Source of the DNA: Paenibacillus guangzhouensis
GTDB lineage: Bacteria; Bacillota; Bacilli; Paenibacillales; Paenibacillaceae
DNA: 64,000 nucleotides
Assembly: GCF_009363075.1 (NCBI RefSeq)
Contig: NZ_CP045293.1
Coordinates: 372,001 to 436,000, forward strand
Reading direction: 5' to 3'
Below the pieces are notes generated by a model. The model had not been told where the DNA came from and made no database searches. It saw nothing but the letters and a program-made list of their open reading frames with translations. The position numbers were made by a program, and so were the translations under genes. The first letter of the stretch is position 1. Every line of letters starts with the position of its first letter. Shown one piece after another: positions 37,183-45,800 of this stretch.

Positions 37183-38789
37183 ATTTAATTATTGTGGAAG
37201 ACGAGCCCAGGCTCCGAAATTCGCTAGCGTACAATATCCCCTGGGAAGACCACGGGATTGAGGTGGTTGGACTCGCGGCAAACGGGGTTGAGGCGCTTCA
37301 GTTGGCGGAACGCAAAATGCCGGATTTGATGCTGATCGACGTTCAGATGCCGGAAATGGATGGCTTGACCTTGATTGCCCGGCTCAAGGAAAAGCAGGTC
37401 GGTAAGCGGTTTATGAAGATGATCATTTTAAGCGGCCATGACAATTTCGAATTTGCCCAGCAGGCGATGGAGCATGGGGTGTCCCGTTATTTGTTAAAGC
37501 CTGCCGGGGAGGAGGTCATCCTGCAGGCGGTGCTTGAAGCACGTGATGGGCTCCGGGAGGATTTAGAGCAGTGGAGAGGGAAGGCGGAGCTTGAGCGGAA
37601 GTGGAAGGACCATATGCCGAGCCTTCAGAACGACTTCATTCTGAATTGGGTGAGCGGCAAATACGACGAAAGGGAGATACTGAATCGGAGCACCGAGCTG
37701 TATATGGGCTTGGAAAAGGATACGAAGCTGGCCGCAGTCGTCTTAGACTTGGATCCCGTTCCGGAACATGACGCCAGGTTTGGTCCGAACGACCGTGAGC
37801 TGCTGCGGTTTACGATTCGGTGTCTGGCCGGGGAACTGCTGTCGAATTCCTCCTGCTGGGTATGCACGGACCCGGATTCGGACGTACTTCTTGTGTTTAG
37901 GGCGGAGCCCGAACAAAATACGCAGGAATTCATGCTGCACATCAATGCGTCCGTCGTCAAGCTGCTCTCGCATGCGAAGGAAATTTTGAAGCTGACGGCG
38001 AGCGCCGGCATTTGCGGCAGGGCGGGAAGGATCGAGGAGCTGCCGCAGCTATATTCGGAAGCCTGTAGAGCCCTCCAGGAAAGAGTCGTGTACGGGCCAG
38101 ATATCGCCATTCCTTACCGGGAAGAAGAAAGAGGGAACAGGCCTGAAATTTCCGTACAGTTGCATTTAGAAAAAATGCTGGAGATTGCGCTGGAGACGGC
38201 GCATGAGGCTAAAGCGGCCGAGGCCGTGGAGGGCCTGTGGCAGGAGCTATTCGCGCGTACCGGGACATCGCAGCAGTTCCAGGAGGGCGTCATGTATATG
38301 AACAGCTTGTTCATTCGGATCATGGTCAAGCAGGGCTGGAGCATCCGGGAGGTGATCGGCGAGGACTGGGCATTTATGCAGAACATCCAACTCCTGAACA
38401 CGAAATCGCAGACACGATCTTGGCTGGAAAGAACTGTAGGGCGTATCACAGATTATATGAAGGGACAGCGTAAGAGCAGCAGTCACCAGATCGTCCAAAA
38501 AATAGCGAGCCTCATTGAGCAGGAAATCGATCAGGATATTACGCTGCATACCGTGGCCGATCGGTTGTACGTCAATTCCTCCTATCTGAGCCGGCTCTTC
38601 AAGCAGGAGATGGGGATGGCTTTTTCGGCTTACGTGCTCGAGCAGAAAATGGAGAGGGCCAAGCGGGTCCTGCAGGACGGGCAAAAAGTGTACGATGCCG
38701 CAAGGCAGACGGGCTACCGTGATGTCAGTTATTTTACAAAGGTGTTCCGCAAGTACTGGGGCGTCAATCCGGGGGAGTTCAAACCGTAG
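37179..38789 (+). CDS. YesN-type response regulator with AraC output domain
   Basis: A 536-residue partner of the preceding kinase. The receiver domain has 'IVEDEPR', phospho-acceptor Asp54 in 'LIDVQMPEMDG' and 'YLLKPAG'. A ~270-residue linker follows, then a C-terminal AraC domain ('LYVNSSYLSRLFKQEMGM', 'TGYRDVSYFTKVFRKYWGVNPGEF'). The start is TTG 37179, overlapping the kinase stop, with AAGGAGGG at 37163-37170. It probably activates the importer and SLH genes that follow after the terminator at 38826. Confidence 0.95.
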   Translation: MNLIIVEDEPRLRNSLAYNIPWEDHGIEVVGLAANGVEALQLAERKMPDLMLIDVQMPEMDGLTLIARLKEKQVGKRFMKMIILSGHDNFEFAQQAMEHGVSRYLLKPAGEEVILQAVLEARDGLREDLEQWRGKAELERKWKDHMPSLQNDFILNWVSGKYDEREILNRSTELYMGLEKDTKLAAVVLDLDPVPEHDARFGPNDRELLRFTIRCLAGELLSNSSCWVCTDPDSDVLLVFRAEPEQNTQEFMLHINASVVKLLSHAKEILKLTASAGICGRAGRIEELPQLYSEACRALQERVVYGPDIAIPYREEERGNRPEISVQLHLEKMLEIALETAHEAKAAEAVEGLWQELFARTGTSQQFQEGVMYMNSLFIRIMVKQGWSIREVIGEDWAFMQNIQLLNTKSQTRSWLERTVGRITDYMKGQRKSSSHQIVQKIASLIEQEIDQDITLHTVADRLYVNSSYLSRLFKQEMGMAFSAYVLEQKMERAKRVLQDGQKVYDAARQTGYRDVSYFTKVFRKYWGVNPGEFKP

Positions 38790-38825
38790 AGAAGGCTCGT
38801 TGGAGAATATTTAATCAATTGAAGC

Positions 38826-38870
38826 AAAGGCATCCTCCGGTTGTTCGCCAACTGGAAGGGATGCCTTTTT
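38826..38870 (+). terminator. Terminator after the YesM/YesN genes
   Basis: AAAGGCATCC (38826-38835) pairs with GGATGCCTTT (38859-38868) with further pairing inside (CCGGTT/AACTGG), followed by TTTT. Confidence 0.9.
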
Positions 38871-38995
38871 AGCATTCGCCAAAGGAGCATCAAATTACCA
38901 CAAACAGTAATGATTGTCGCCTACCGGGCTTTTTAGCCTCGCATTACAATTTTAAATATCGAAGTTAGAGCTCATTCATCAGAGGGGGGAATTGC

Positions 38996-39955
38996 ATGAA
39001 GCTAGGATCGAAGAAACTGCCCGTAGCCGGGCCATACCGCCGAGGATATTTTCCCTCGCTGTGGCGCGATATCTGGAAGGAATGGGATTTGTACTTGCTG
39101 CTGGTTCCGGGGGTTCTGTTTATTTTGCTGTTTAAGTACACACCCATGTACGGCATTACGATCGCGTTTAAGGATTTCAACATATTTACCGGCTTTGCGG
39201 ATAGCCCCTGGGTCGGATGGAAGCATTTTGAGAAGCTGTTTACCTCACCGGACTTTGCGCGGGTATTCCAAAATACCGTCATCATCAGCCTGCTGAAAAT
39301 CCTCATTCTGTTCCCGCTGCCGATCATCGTGGCGCTGATGCTGAACGAGATGAAAAACATGATCATCAAGCGCTCGGTACAGACCGTCATTTACCTGCCG
39401 CACTTTCTATCCTGGGTCATCGTAAGCGGCCTGTTCATCGATCTGTTGTCCACGAACGGCGGTCTGGTGAACAAGCTGCTGGTATCGCTCAACCTGGAGC
39501 CGGTCGCTTTCTTCCTCGATAACAGCGTGTTCCGAAGCGTGCTGGTCACCTCGGCTGGATGGAAGGAAACCGGATGGAGCACGATCGTGTACCTTGCTGC
39601 TTTTAGCATGGTTGATCCCACCCTCTACGAGGCGGCCAAAATCGACGGAGCAGGCAAATGGAAACAATTGTGGCATATTACGCTTCCCGGCATCGCTCCG
39701 ATCATCATTCTCATGTTCATCTTGCGTCTCGGAAGCATTCTGGAAGCGGGAACCGAGCAAATTCTGGTCATGTACAACCCGGTGGTGTATAAAGTTTCAG
39801 ATGTCATCGGCACGTATGTATATCGACAGGGTCTTGGCAATCAGGATTATAGCTTCACGACGGCGGTCGGGCTCTTCGAAGCTGTGATCTCGTTCACGCT
39901 GGTCATTGTCGGCAACGCGCTCAGCAAAAAATACCTGCAACGGGGAATCTGGTAA
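38996..39955 (+). CDS. ABC sugar transporter permease, LplB type (third importer)
   Basis: A 319-residue membrane subunit with 'DLYLLLVPGVLFILLFKYTPMYGITIAFKDFN' as the first helix region and the EAA loop 'EAAKIDGAGKWKQLWHITLPGI'. GAGGGGGG precedes the ATG. It starts the transport part of the third locus, downstream of the two-component system that probably controls it, and is followed after 14 bp by its partner. Unlike its neighbours at 1536 and 24901 it is the upstream-type (LplB) subunit. Confidence 0.95.
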   Translation: MKLGSKKLPVAGPYRRGYFPSLWRDIWKEWDLYLLLVPGVLFILLFKYTPMYGITIAFKDFNIFTGFADSPWVGWKHFEKLFTSPDFARVFQNTVIISLLKILILFPLPIIVALMLNEMKNMIIKRSVQTVIYLPHFLSWVIVSGLFIDLLSTNGGLVNKLLVSLNLEPVAFFLDNSVFRSVLVTSAGWKETGWSTIVYLAAFSMVDPTLYEAAKIDGAGKWKQLWHITLPGIAPIIILMFILRLGSILEAGTEQILVMYNPVVYKVSDVIGTYVYRQGLGNQDYSFTTAVGLFEAVISFTLVIVGNALSKKYLQRGIW

Positions 39956-39969
39956 AGGAGGGGAGCACG

Positions 39970-40893
39970 ATGAGACAGGATCTTGATTTAAAAACCATTT
40001 CAGCAAGTGCAGGGGTTAACGCCATCAAACCTTCCACGGGTGAGAAAGTATTTACCGTATTCAATTACTTTGTTTTCATTCTGATCGGGATTACGACCTT
40101 GGTTCCTTTTATTAATTTATTGGCAAAATCCCTCAGCAGCGAGGATGCGGTGGTGTCTGGGCGTGTCGGGCTATTCCCGGTCGGCATTCAATTTGAGACC
40201 TACAAATACGTACTACAGGATTCCTTGTTCCTGACTTCTCTGAAGACGTCTGTGCTGCTGACCGTGATCGGAACGGGGCTTAGCCTGATCATGACCACGA
40301 TAACCGCCTATCCCCTCTCCAAGATCCGGCTGCGCGGGCGCAAATGGCTGCTGCTTATGTTCGTGTTCACGATGCTGTTCAGCGGCGGTTTGATTCCAAC
40401 GTATCTCCTCATGCACAACCTGAATCTGGTCAACACGTTCGCGGTTTTATTTCTACCTGCAATGGTAAACGTTTTCAATATGCTGATCATCAAAAATTAC
40501 TTCGAGGGGCTGCCGGACTCGCTGGAGGAATCCGGTAAGCTGGACGGCGCGGGAAATATTCGGATTTTGATTCATATCATGCTTCCGCTTTCCCTACCGG
40601 TACTCGCCACGATCGCGCTGTTTTTTGCAGTTGCCTTCTGGAACGATTATTTTACCTCCATGATTTATATTACCGATCCGGATCTTAAGCCGCTCCAATT
40701 GTATCTGAAGGAGTTGATCGTTTCTTCCAGCGGAGATTTTCTGAAAAATAACGTGGATCTGGCCATCAACATGACCCCGCAATCGATTCAAGCGTCGTCC
40801 ATTTTGCTCGCGACCATCCCGATTCTGCTCGTGTATCCGTTCCTGCAGAAATATTTCGTCAAGGGCGTACTGGTCGGCTCGGTCAAGGGTTGA
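39970..40893 (+). CDS. ABC sugar transporter permease, LplC/YtcP type (third importer)
   Basis: A 307-residue partner permease with a hydrophilic N-terminus of about 35 residues, six predicted helices, the EAA loop 'ESGKLDGAGNIRILIHIMLPL' (Ser-Gly replacing the usual Ala-Ala) and the usual tail 'PFLQKYFVKGVLVGSVKG'. AGGAGGGG precedes the ATG. The binding protein gene follows only after a hairpin and a 240-bp repeat, so transcription may be reduced or restarted before it. Confidence 0.95.
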   Translation: MRQDLDLKTISASAGVNAIKPSTGEKVFTVFNYFVFILIGITTLVPFINLLAKSLSSEDAVVSGRVGLFPVGIQFETYKYVLQDSLFLTSLKTSVLLTVIGTGLSLIMTTITAYPLSKIRLRGRKWLLLMFVFTMLFSGGLIPTYLLMHNLNLVNTFAVLFLPAMVNVFNMLIIKNYFEGLPDSLEESGKLDGAGNIRILIHIMLPLSLPVLATIALFFAVAFWNDYFTSMIYITDPDLKPLQLYLKELIVSSSGDFLKNNVDLAINMTPQSIQASSILLATIPILLVYPFLQKYFVKGVLVGSVKG

Positions 40894-40933
40894 AGAGGGC
40901 AAAGATCATTCCATAAAGGCGGTGATGCCCTCT
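40894..40933 (+). terminator. Hairpin after the third-importer permeases
   Basis: AGAGGGCA (40894-40901) pairs with TGCCCTCT (40926-40933). There is no U-tract, so it may be an attenuator, an mRNA 3'-end protector, or a terminator whose tail was displaced by the adjacent repeat element. Confidence 0.45.
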
Positions 40934-40943
40934 ATTAAAGGTA

Positions 40944-41186
40944 GTTCAAAAAGTCAACATTTGATCACGAAGTAATACAAGAAGCATAATCGACATCGAA
41001 TCTTGCGATCACCTTCGAAGAGTATATGCTTACGGAGTATGTTTCCTTTGGAAACATTTCAGGTACTCATTTAGGTTTAGCCTAAACTCCGTTCCTCCTA
41101 CAAGTTTTTCGAAGAAAAACTCGCTACGGAAGCTTGGCTTCAGGTTCTCGCAACCTTCTCGGTGCTGAAATGCCCACTTTTTGAAC
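40944..41186. mobile_element. MITE-like repeat element (243 bp)
   Basis: The ends are inverted: GTTCAAAAAGT at 40944-40954 and ACTTTTTGAAC at 41176-41186. Inside are several short palindromes: GTTTCC/GGAAAC, GTTTTTC/GAAAAAC and TTTAGG/CCTAAA. It has no coding capacity, and no target-site duplication was found. It sits between the permeases and the binding protein of one transport operon. It looks like a non-autonomous mobile or structured dispersed repeat. Confidence 0.5.
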
Positions 41187-41242
41187 ACGCATTATTATAA
41201 GGGTTCGGCGTAACGGTTATCCCATTCCAAGGAGGTTAACGT

Positions 41243-42733
41243 ATGAGAAAAAGAATAACAATGGTTGTCGCGTTACTGGGTCTGAGTCTAGCGGTGTCCG
41301 GCTGCGGCGGAGGAGCTTCAAAGTCGGAGTCGCCAGGAGCCTCTTCAGAGGGGGCGAACGGAGGAGACGGTAAGAAAGAGATCCGCATGATCATGCAGTA
41401 CGGTTTGTTTGATCCAGCCAAGGAGTATATCAGCCAGTACATTAACGAGAAGACGGGATACAACGTCAAGTACGAAATGCTGCCGGCGGAAAATGGGAAT
41501 GAGAAGCTGAATCTGCTCATGGCCAACAAAGAAAGCTTTGATGTAATGAAGCTGAATTCCGAGCAGTTCTACAATCTCGCGACGTCGGGCGCGCTGGAGC
41601 CGATCGATGATCTTCTTGCCGCTCACGGCAATTACATCAATCAGGCGATCAAACCGGAATCGTGGGGCAGTGCGACCATCGACGGCAAGAAGTACGCCAT
41701 TCCGGAGACGGGGACGGGCGCGACCGTCGGCGAGGAGTTGGTCGTACGCCAGGATTGGCTGGATGAGCTGGGCCTGTCGATTCCGACCACGACGGATGAA
41801 TTGTACAATGTGCTGAAAACGATCAAGGAAAAGAAAAACATCGTCCCGCTAACTGGCAGTAAGGACTCCATCTATGGCGATATCGCGGCGACGTTCGGTT
41901 TGCTTACCGACTGGAAAGAGGTTGACGGCAAGCTGATGCACAAGGCCGAGCTTCCAGAAATGAAAGAAACCCTGGCCTTTATGAACAAATTGTATAAGGA
42001 AGGGCTGCTGGATACGGAAATGCCGATCAACACGGCGCAAAAAGCGATAGAGAAATTTACAACCGGCAAGGCGGCCGTCTACAAGCTGGCCTGGTGGAAC
42101 GCGGGCAGCACGATGTCCGCGCTGAAGCAGAACTTCCCGGATGCCAAAGTAACGGTTATCCCTTATTTGAAAGGGAAAGATGGTAAAGCTGTCACCGGTG
42201 TAGACACGAAAACCAACTGGTTCATTGCCATACCGAAAGCCTCCAAAAACAAGGAAGAGGCGATGAAATTCCTGAATGCGAAGCTGGAGCCGGAGACGTT
42301 TAAAGGTCTCGCCATCGGTCAGGAAGGCGTTCACCATGAGGTGAAGGACGGCAAATATTATCCGATTCTTCCTAAATTCAATGAAGATTTGGGCAATGCC
42401 AGTGCGTTCATTACCGGCGTTGACGAGGAGAAGTATCCGATTTATTGGCAGGCCCGTGTTCGGAAGGATCCGGTGCTTCAGAATTATTTTGAAACGTTCC
42501 AGAAAAATGCCGAGGGCATTATCGTGATTGACCCGATGTCCGTTGCGCCGCCGATTGATGCCATTTCGAGAAATACGCTGAAGCTCAGAACGCTGCTCGA
42601 TGATAACGTACTGAAATTCATCAGCGGTTCCGAGCCTTTGGAGAACTACGATACGTTCCTGGAGCAATGGCGCGCGGAAGGCGGAGATGATATGGTGAAG
42701 GCCGCTAATGCGTGGTATCAGTCGAAAAAATAA
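41243..42733 (+). CDS. Extracellular solute-binding lipoprotein (third importer)
   Basis: A 496-residue binding protein with lipobox VSGC (Cys21) followed by a Gly/Ser/Glu-rich spacer. Typical motifs are 'LEPIDDLLAAHGNYINQAI', 'VVRQDWLDELGLSIPTTTDELYNVL' and 'LEQWRAEGGDDMVKAANAWY' at the end. AAGGAGG lies before the ATG. It belongs functionally to the permeases at 38996-40893, from which it is separated by a hairpin and a MITE-like repeat. Confidence 0.94.
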   Translation: MRKRITMVVALLGLSLAVSGCGGGASKSESPGASSEGANGGDGKKEIRMIMQYGLFDPAKEYISQYINEKTGYNVKYEMLPAENGNEKLNLLMANKESFDVMKLNSEQFYNLATSGALEPIDDLLAAHGNYINQAIKPESWGSATIDGKKYAIPETGTGATVGEELVVRQDWLDELGLSIPTTTDELYNVLKTIKEKKNIVPLTGSKDSIYGDIAATFGLLTDWKEVDGKLMHKAELPEMKETLAFMNKLYKEGLLDTEMPINTAQKAIEKFTTGKAAVYKLAWWNAGSTMSALKQNFPDAKVTVIPYLKGKDGKAVTGVDTKTNWFIAIPKASKNKEEAMKFLNAKLEPETFKGLAIGQEGVHHEVKDGKYYPILPKFNEDLGNASAFITGVDEEKYPIYWQARVRKDPVLQNYFETFQKNAEGIIVIDPMSVAPPIDAISRNTLKLRTLLDDNVLKFISGSEPLENYDTFLEQWRAEGGDDMVKAANAWYQSKK

Positions 42734-42746
42734 AAAGAAGTCATCC

Positions 42747-42776
42747 AAGCAGCTTGCATTCGCGGCTGCTTTTTTC
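42747..42776 (+). terminator. Terminator between the binding protein and the SLH enzyme
   Basis: AAGCAGC (42747-42753) pairs with GCTGCTT (42765-42771), with T's from 42770 to 42775. The downstream gene starts only 30 bp later, so partial read-through is likely. Confidence 0.7.
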
Positions 42777-42807
42777 CTAAAAATATGTCGTGAAAGGCGG
42801 TTATGTT

Positions 42808-45800
42808 ATGAGGTTAAATGTCCGAAGACGTATGGCCGTTCTGCTGAGTTTGGTCCTGATCATCTCTTCAGTAACCTTGGGAGCTCCCGCGGCAGTTGTG
42901 GCTGCTTTCGATACGGGAGGCAGCGAAATTACGTCTGCGGCCGCAACCGACCCCGTAAGCCTTGTTTCGAAGGATGAAGGCTTCATCCTGGAACTGACGG
43001 ATATCAACCCCGGGGAGGAGGCGTTGTCTCAAAAACCGGGTTATCTGGCTTTATTCACGTATGGTGCCCGGGTGACGAGTGCCGTGTACGCGAATGATGA
43101 TGTGCTTATCCGGGAGCAGAACGTTGCCCTTATGGTGGATGCCGCCGGCGTGGTGCAGGAAAAACATGGGCCGGAAAGCGACCCGCCGAATGTATGGGAT
43201 CCGGAGGAACAGGTCAAGATTCCGGAAGGTGGTTATATCGTTCTGGCTAGCGACGGCTCGTGGGACGATTCCGGATATCGAAAGCCGCTGTTCCAGCATT
43301 ATGAAGTCGGGGATCGGATTGCGCTGCTACGCGGCGGCGTCGAAGTGACAGCGGCGGATTTTCTGACGCAGACCCCGGAGCCCGAACCTGTGGAGAAACC
43401 CGAGCTTATGCTTATTACCCCGCCCGACACGACTGTAACTATCCCGCTGGTGGAGGTATCTGGGTACGTGAAAAACTACATGGAGGGCAAATCGATGCGC
43501 GTTACGGTTGATGATAAGGAGGTCCCCCTTACGGCCAGCGGAAGCTTCAAGCTGAATGTTTACCTGCAGCCAGGTTCGAACACGGTGACGGTCCGGCTGT
43601 GGGATGGCGAAATCGAGCAGGCTTCGGTTACGCTGAATGTCGTTTACGATACGTCGGGCCAAACGGAGGATTACATTGAGGTGGAGGCCGCGCCGACCGA
43701 TATTACGATCGGTATTAAGGGGCCGCGCAAAAAGCTGGACTTTATCGACAAAGACGTCACCGGAATCGATAATATGATTGCTTTATACACCCGCGATTTC
43801 GCTGCTTCGCTGCTTGTGCCGAGGTATAACGTGGCGGTATTGGTAGATGGCAACAACCGGGTCGTTCAGATGGTCAATCCGTCTGTGGGCGGTAAGCCTC
43901 CGGTCTGGACGGGACCGACGGAGCTGGCGATCCCGGAGGACGGGTATGTGCTCATGGCCCAGGACAACAGTTACACGGGCAATGACATCAAGCGTTTCCT
44001 GGCTGAAAAATTCAAGGTTGGCGACATGATCAAGCTGCGTAAGAACGGGGAGGTCGTCGCTGTTCAGGATTTGAGAAGCGGTAATGGCTTTATTGCCAGG
44101 CTGAAGCTTGAAAATCCGCCGATGTACACGGTTACCGATCCCCAGACGGAGATTAAGGGGATGATTGAAAATATCGATGATCCGTCGGCCATCGAGCTTA
44201 CGGTGAATGACGCGGTGGTTCCTTTTGCACCTGACGGTTCCTTCTCCTATTCGGCTCAGCTCCAATCTGGAACGAATTATGTGGATGTTAAGGTTTTGAA
44301 GCGCGGCACGCAACAGGATGCGAGGAGTCTTGTGATATTCAACCGTCCCGGATTGTCAACGCAGAAGGATGTTATTTTGTGGGTGGATCAGGCGTCAAAC
44401 GCGAGAAGATTCCAATCCACCGACCAAGTGCGGGATTTTCTGAAGCAGGCGAAGCAAGCTGGTGTCACTTCCATCGTGCTGGACGTCAAGGGCGTGGAGG
44501 GCTTTGTCTCCTATAAGAAGAACGATTTGACCGGACGGCCTTATGTGAGCGAGATCAAGGCGCAGCAAAAAGCCGGAGCCAATCCCAATTTGGATTTGCT
44601 GCAGGAATTCATTACGCACGGCCACACGCTCGGCCTGAAAATCCATGCGGCGATTAATGATTTTGCGGAAGGGTCCATTGCTTATCAAGAATTTGCCGTC
44701 TTGAACGATCATTTGGACTGGGAGGAACGGGTTCATGTTGCTGAGAACAACGGAGAGATTAAGCGCCTTCGGGAAAGCGCCAAGCAGGGATTAGTCGCCT
44801 TCGTCAATCCTTCGAACGATGAAGTCCGGCAGTATCAGCTCGACACGTTTGAAGAAATTATCAAAAACTATCAGGTTGACGGCGTCGTCCACGATCGGGG
44901 ACGTTATGACAACGAGGGGGCCGATTTTAGCGACGAAACGAGGGCCAAATTCGAGCAGTTTCTTCAGGTAAGAGGCAAACAGCTGGTAAATTGGCCGAAC
45001 GACATTTTCTACTACGATCAATCGGTTCGCGTGTATGGACCGCTGATTCAGGACTGGTGGGAGTTCCGCTCGGCTACGATCCAGAGCTTTTTCGGGGAAG
45101 TCAAAAGCCTCGTTGATTCTTATGAAGCTTCCTCCGGAAGAAGTATTCAGGTATCCTCTTACGTTGGCTCTTGGTATGAGACGTATTATTTGAATGGCGT
45201 GAACTGGGGCAGCAAAAACTTCCGTTTCGATTCCCGGCTGGGGATGCCTGATGAATCGGTGTATACGCCGGCTTATTACGATACGGGGTATATTGAATAT
45301 TTGGACTTTCTGATGATCGGTGCCTATCAGACCACGAGCAGCGAGGTTAAAAAGTACATTACCCTCGGCAATATCGTGACCAACGGGGAAATTCCGCTAT
45401 ACGCGGGCATCGCCTTGAATAATGTGCAGGAACCGGCCGTGCAGCGCGAAGTGTTTCAGGCCGGACTTGTCAGCACGAATGGTCTGATGATGTTCGACGC
45501 TTCGCAGGTGAATTGGCCCTTGATTACGGCATCGCTTCAGGATAAGGATTGGGTCAAAGACTATCAGCTCGGCACGAGCCTTCCGGGAAATCCGAACGGC
45601 TTCCTGGAAGGGGATTTTTATAACGTCAATCGGGTAGAGGGCAACATGAACGTGATGACCGACGCTTTCGGATATTCCACGGGAACGAATCATTTCGGCG
45701 TGGAGGTGGTTGTGAACGCCTCCGGGGAAGTAACGCATGTGGCTAACCGGGAGCAGGCGATCCGGTGGAACTGGGGGACGCCGGAGGAGAATAATAGCGT

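Noticed and set aside
40944-41186. Full insertion sequence
   Set aside because: No transposase frame and no target duplication, so it was kept only as a MITE-like repeat.
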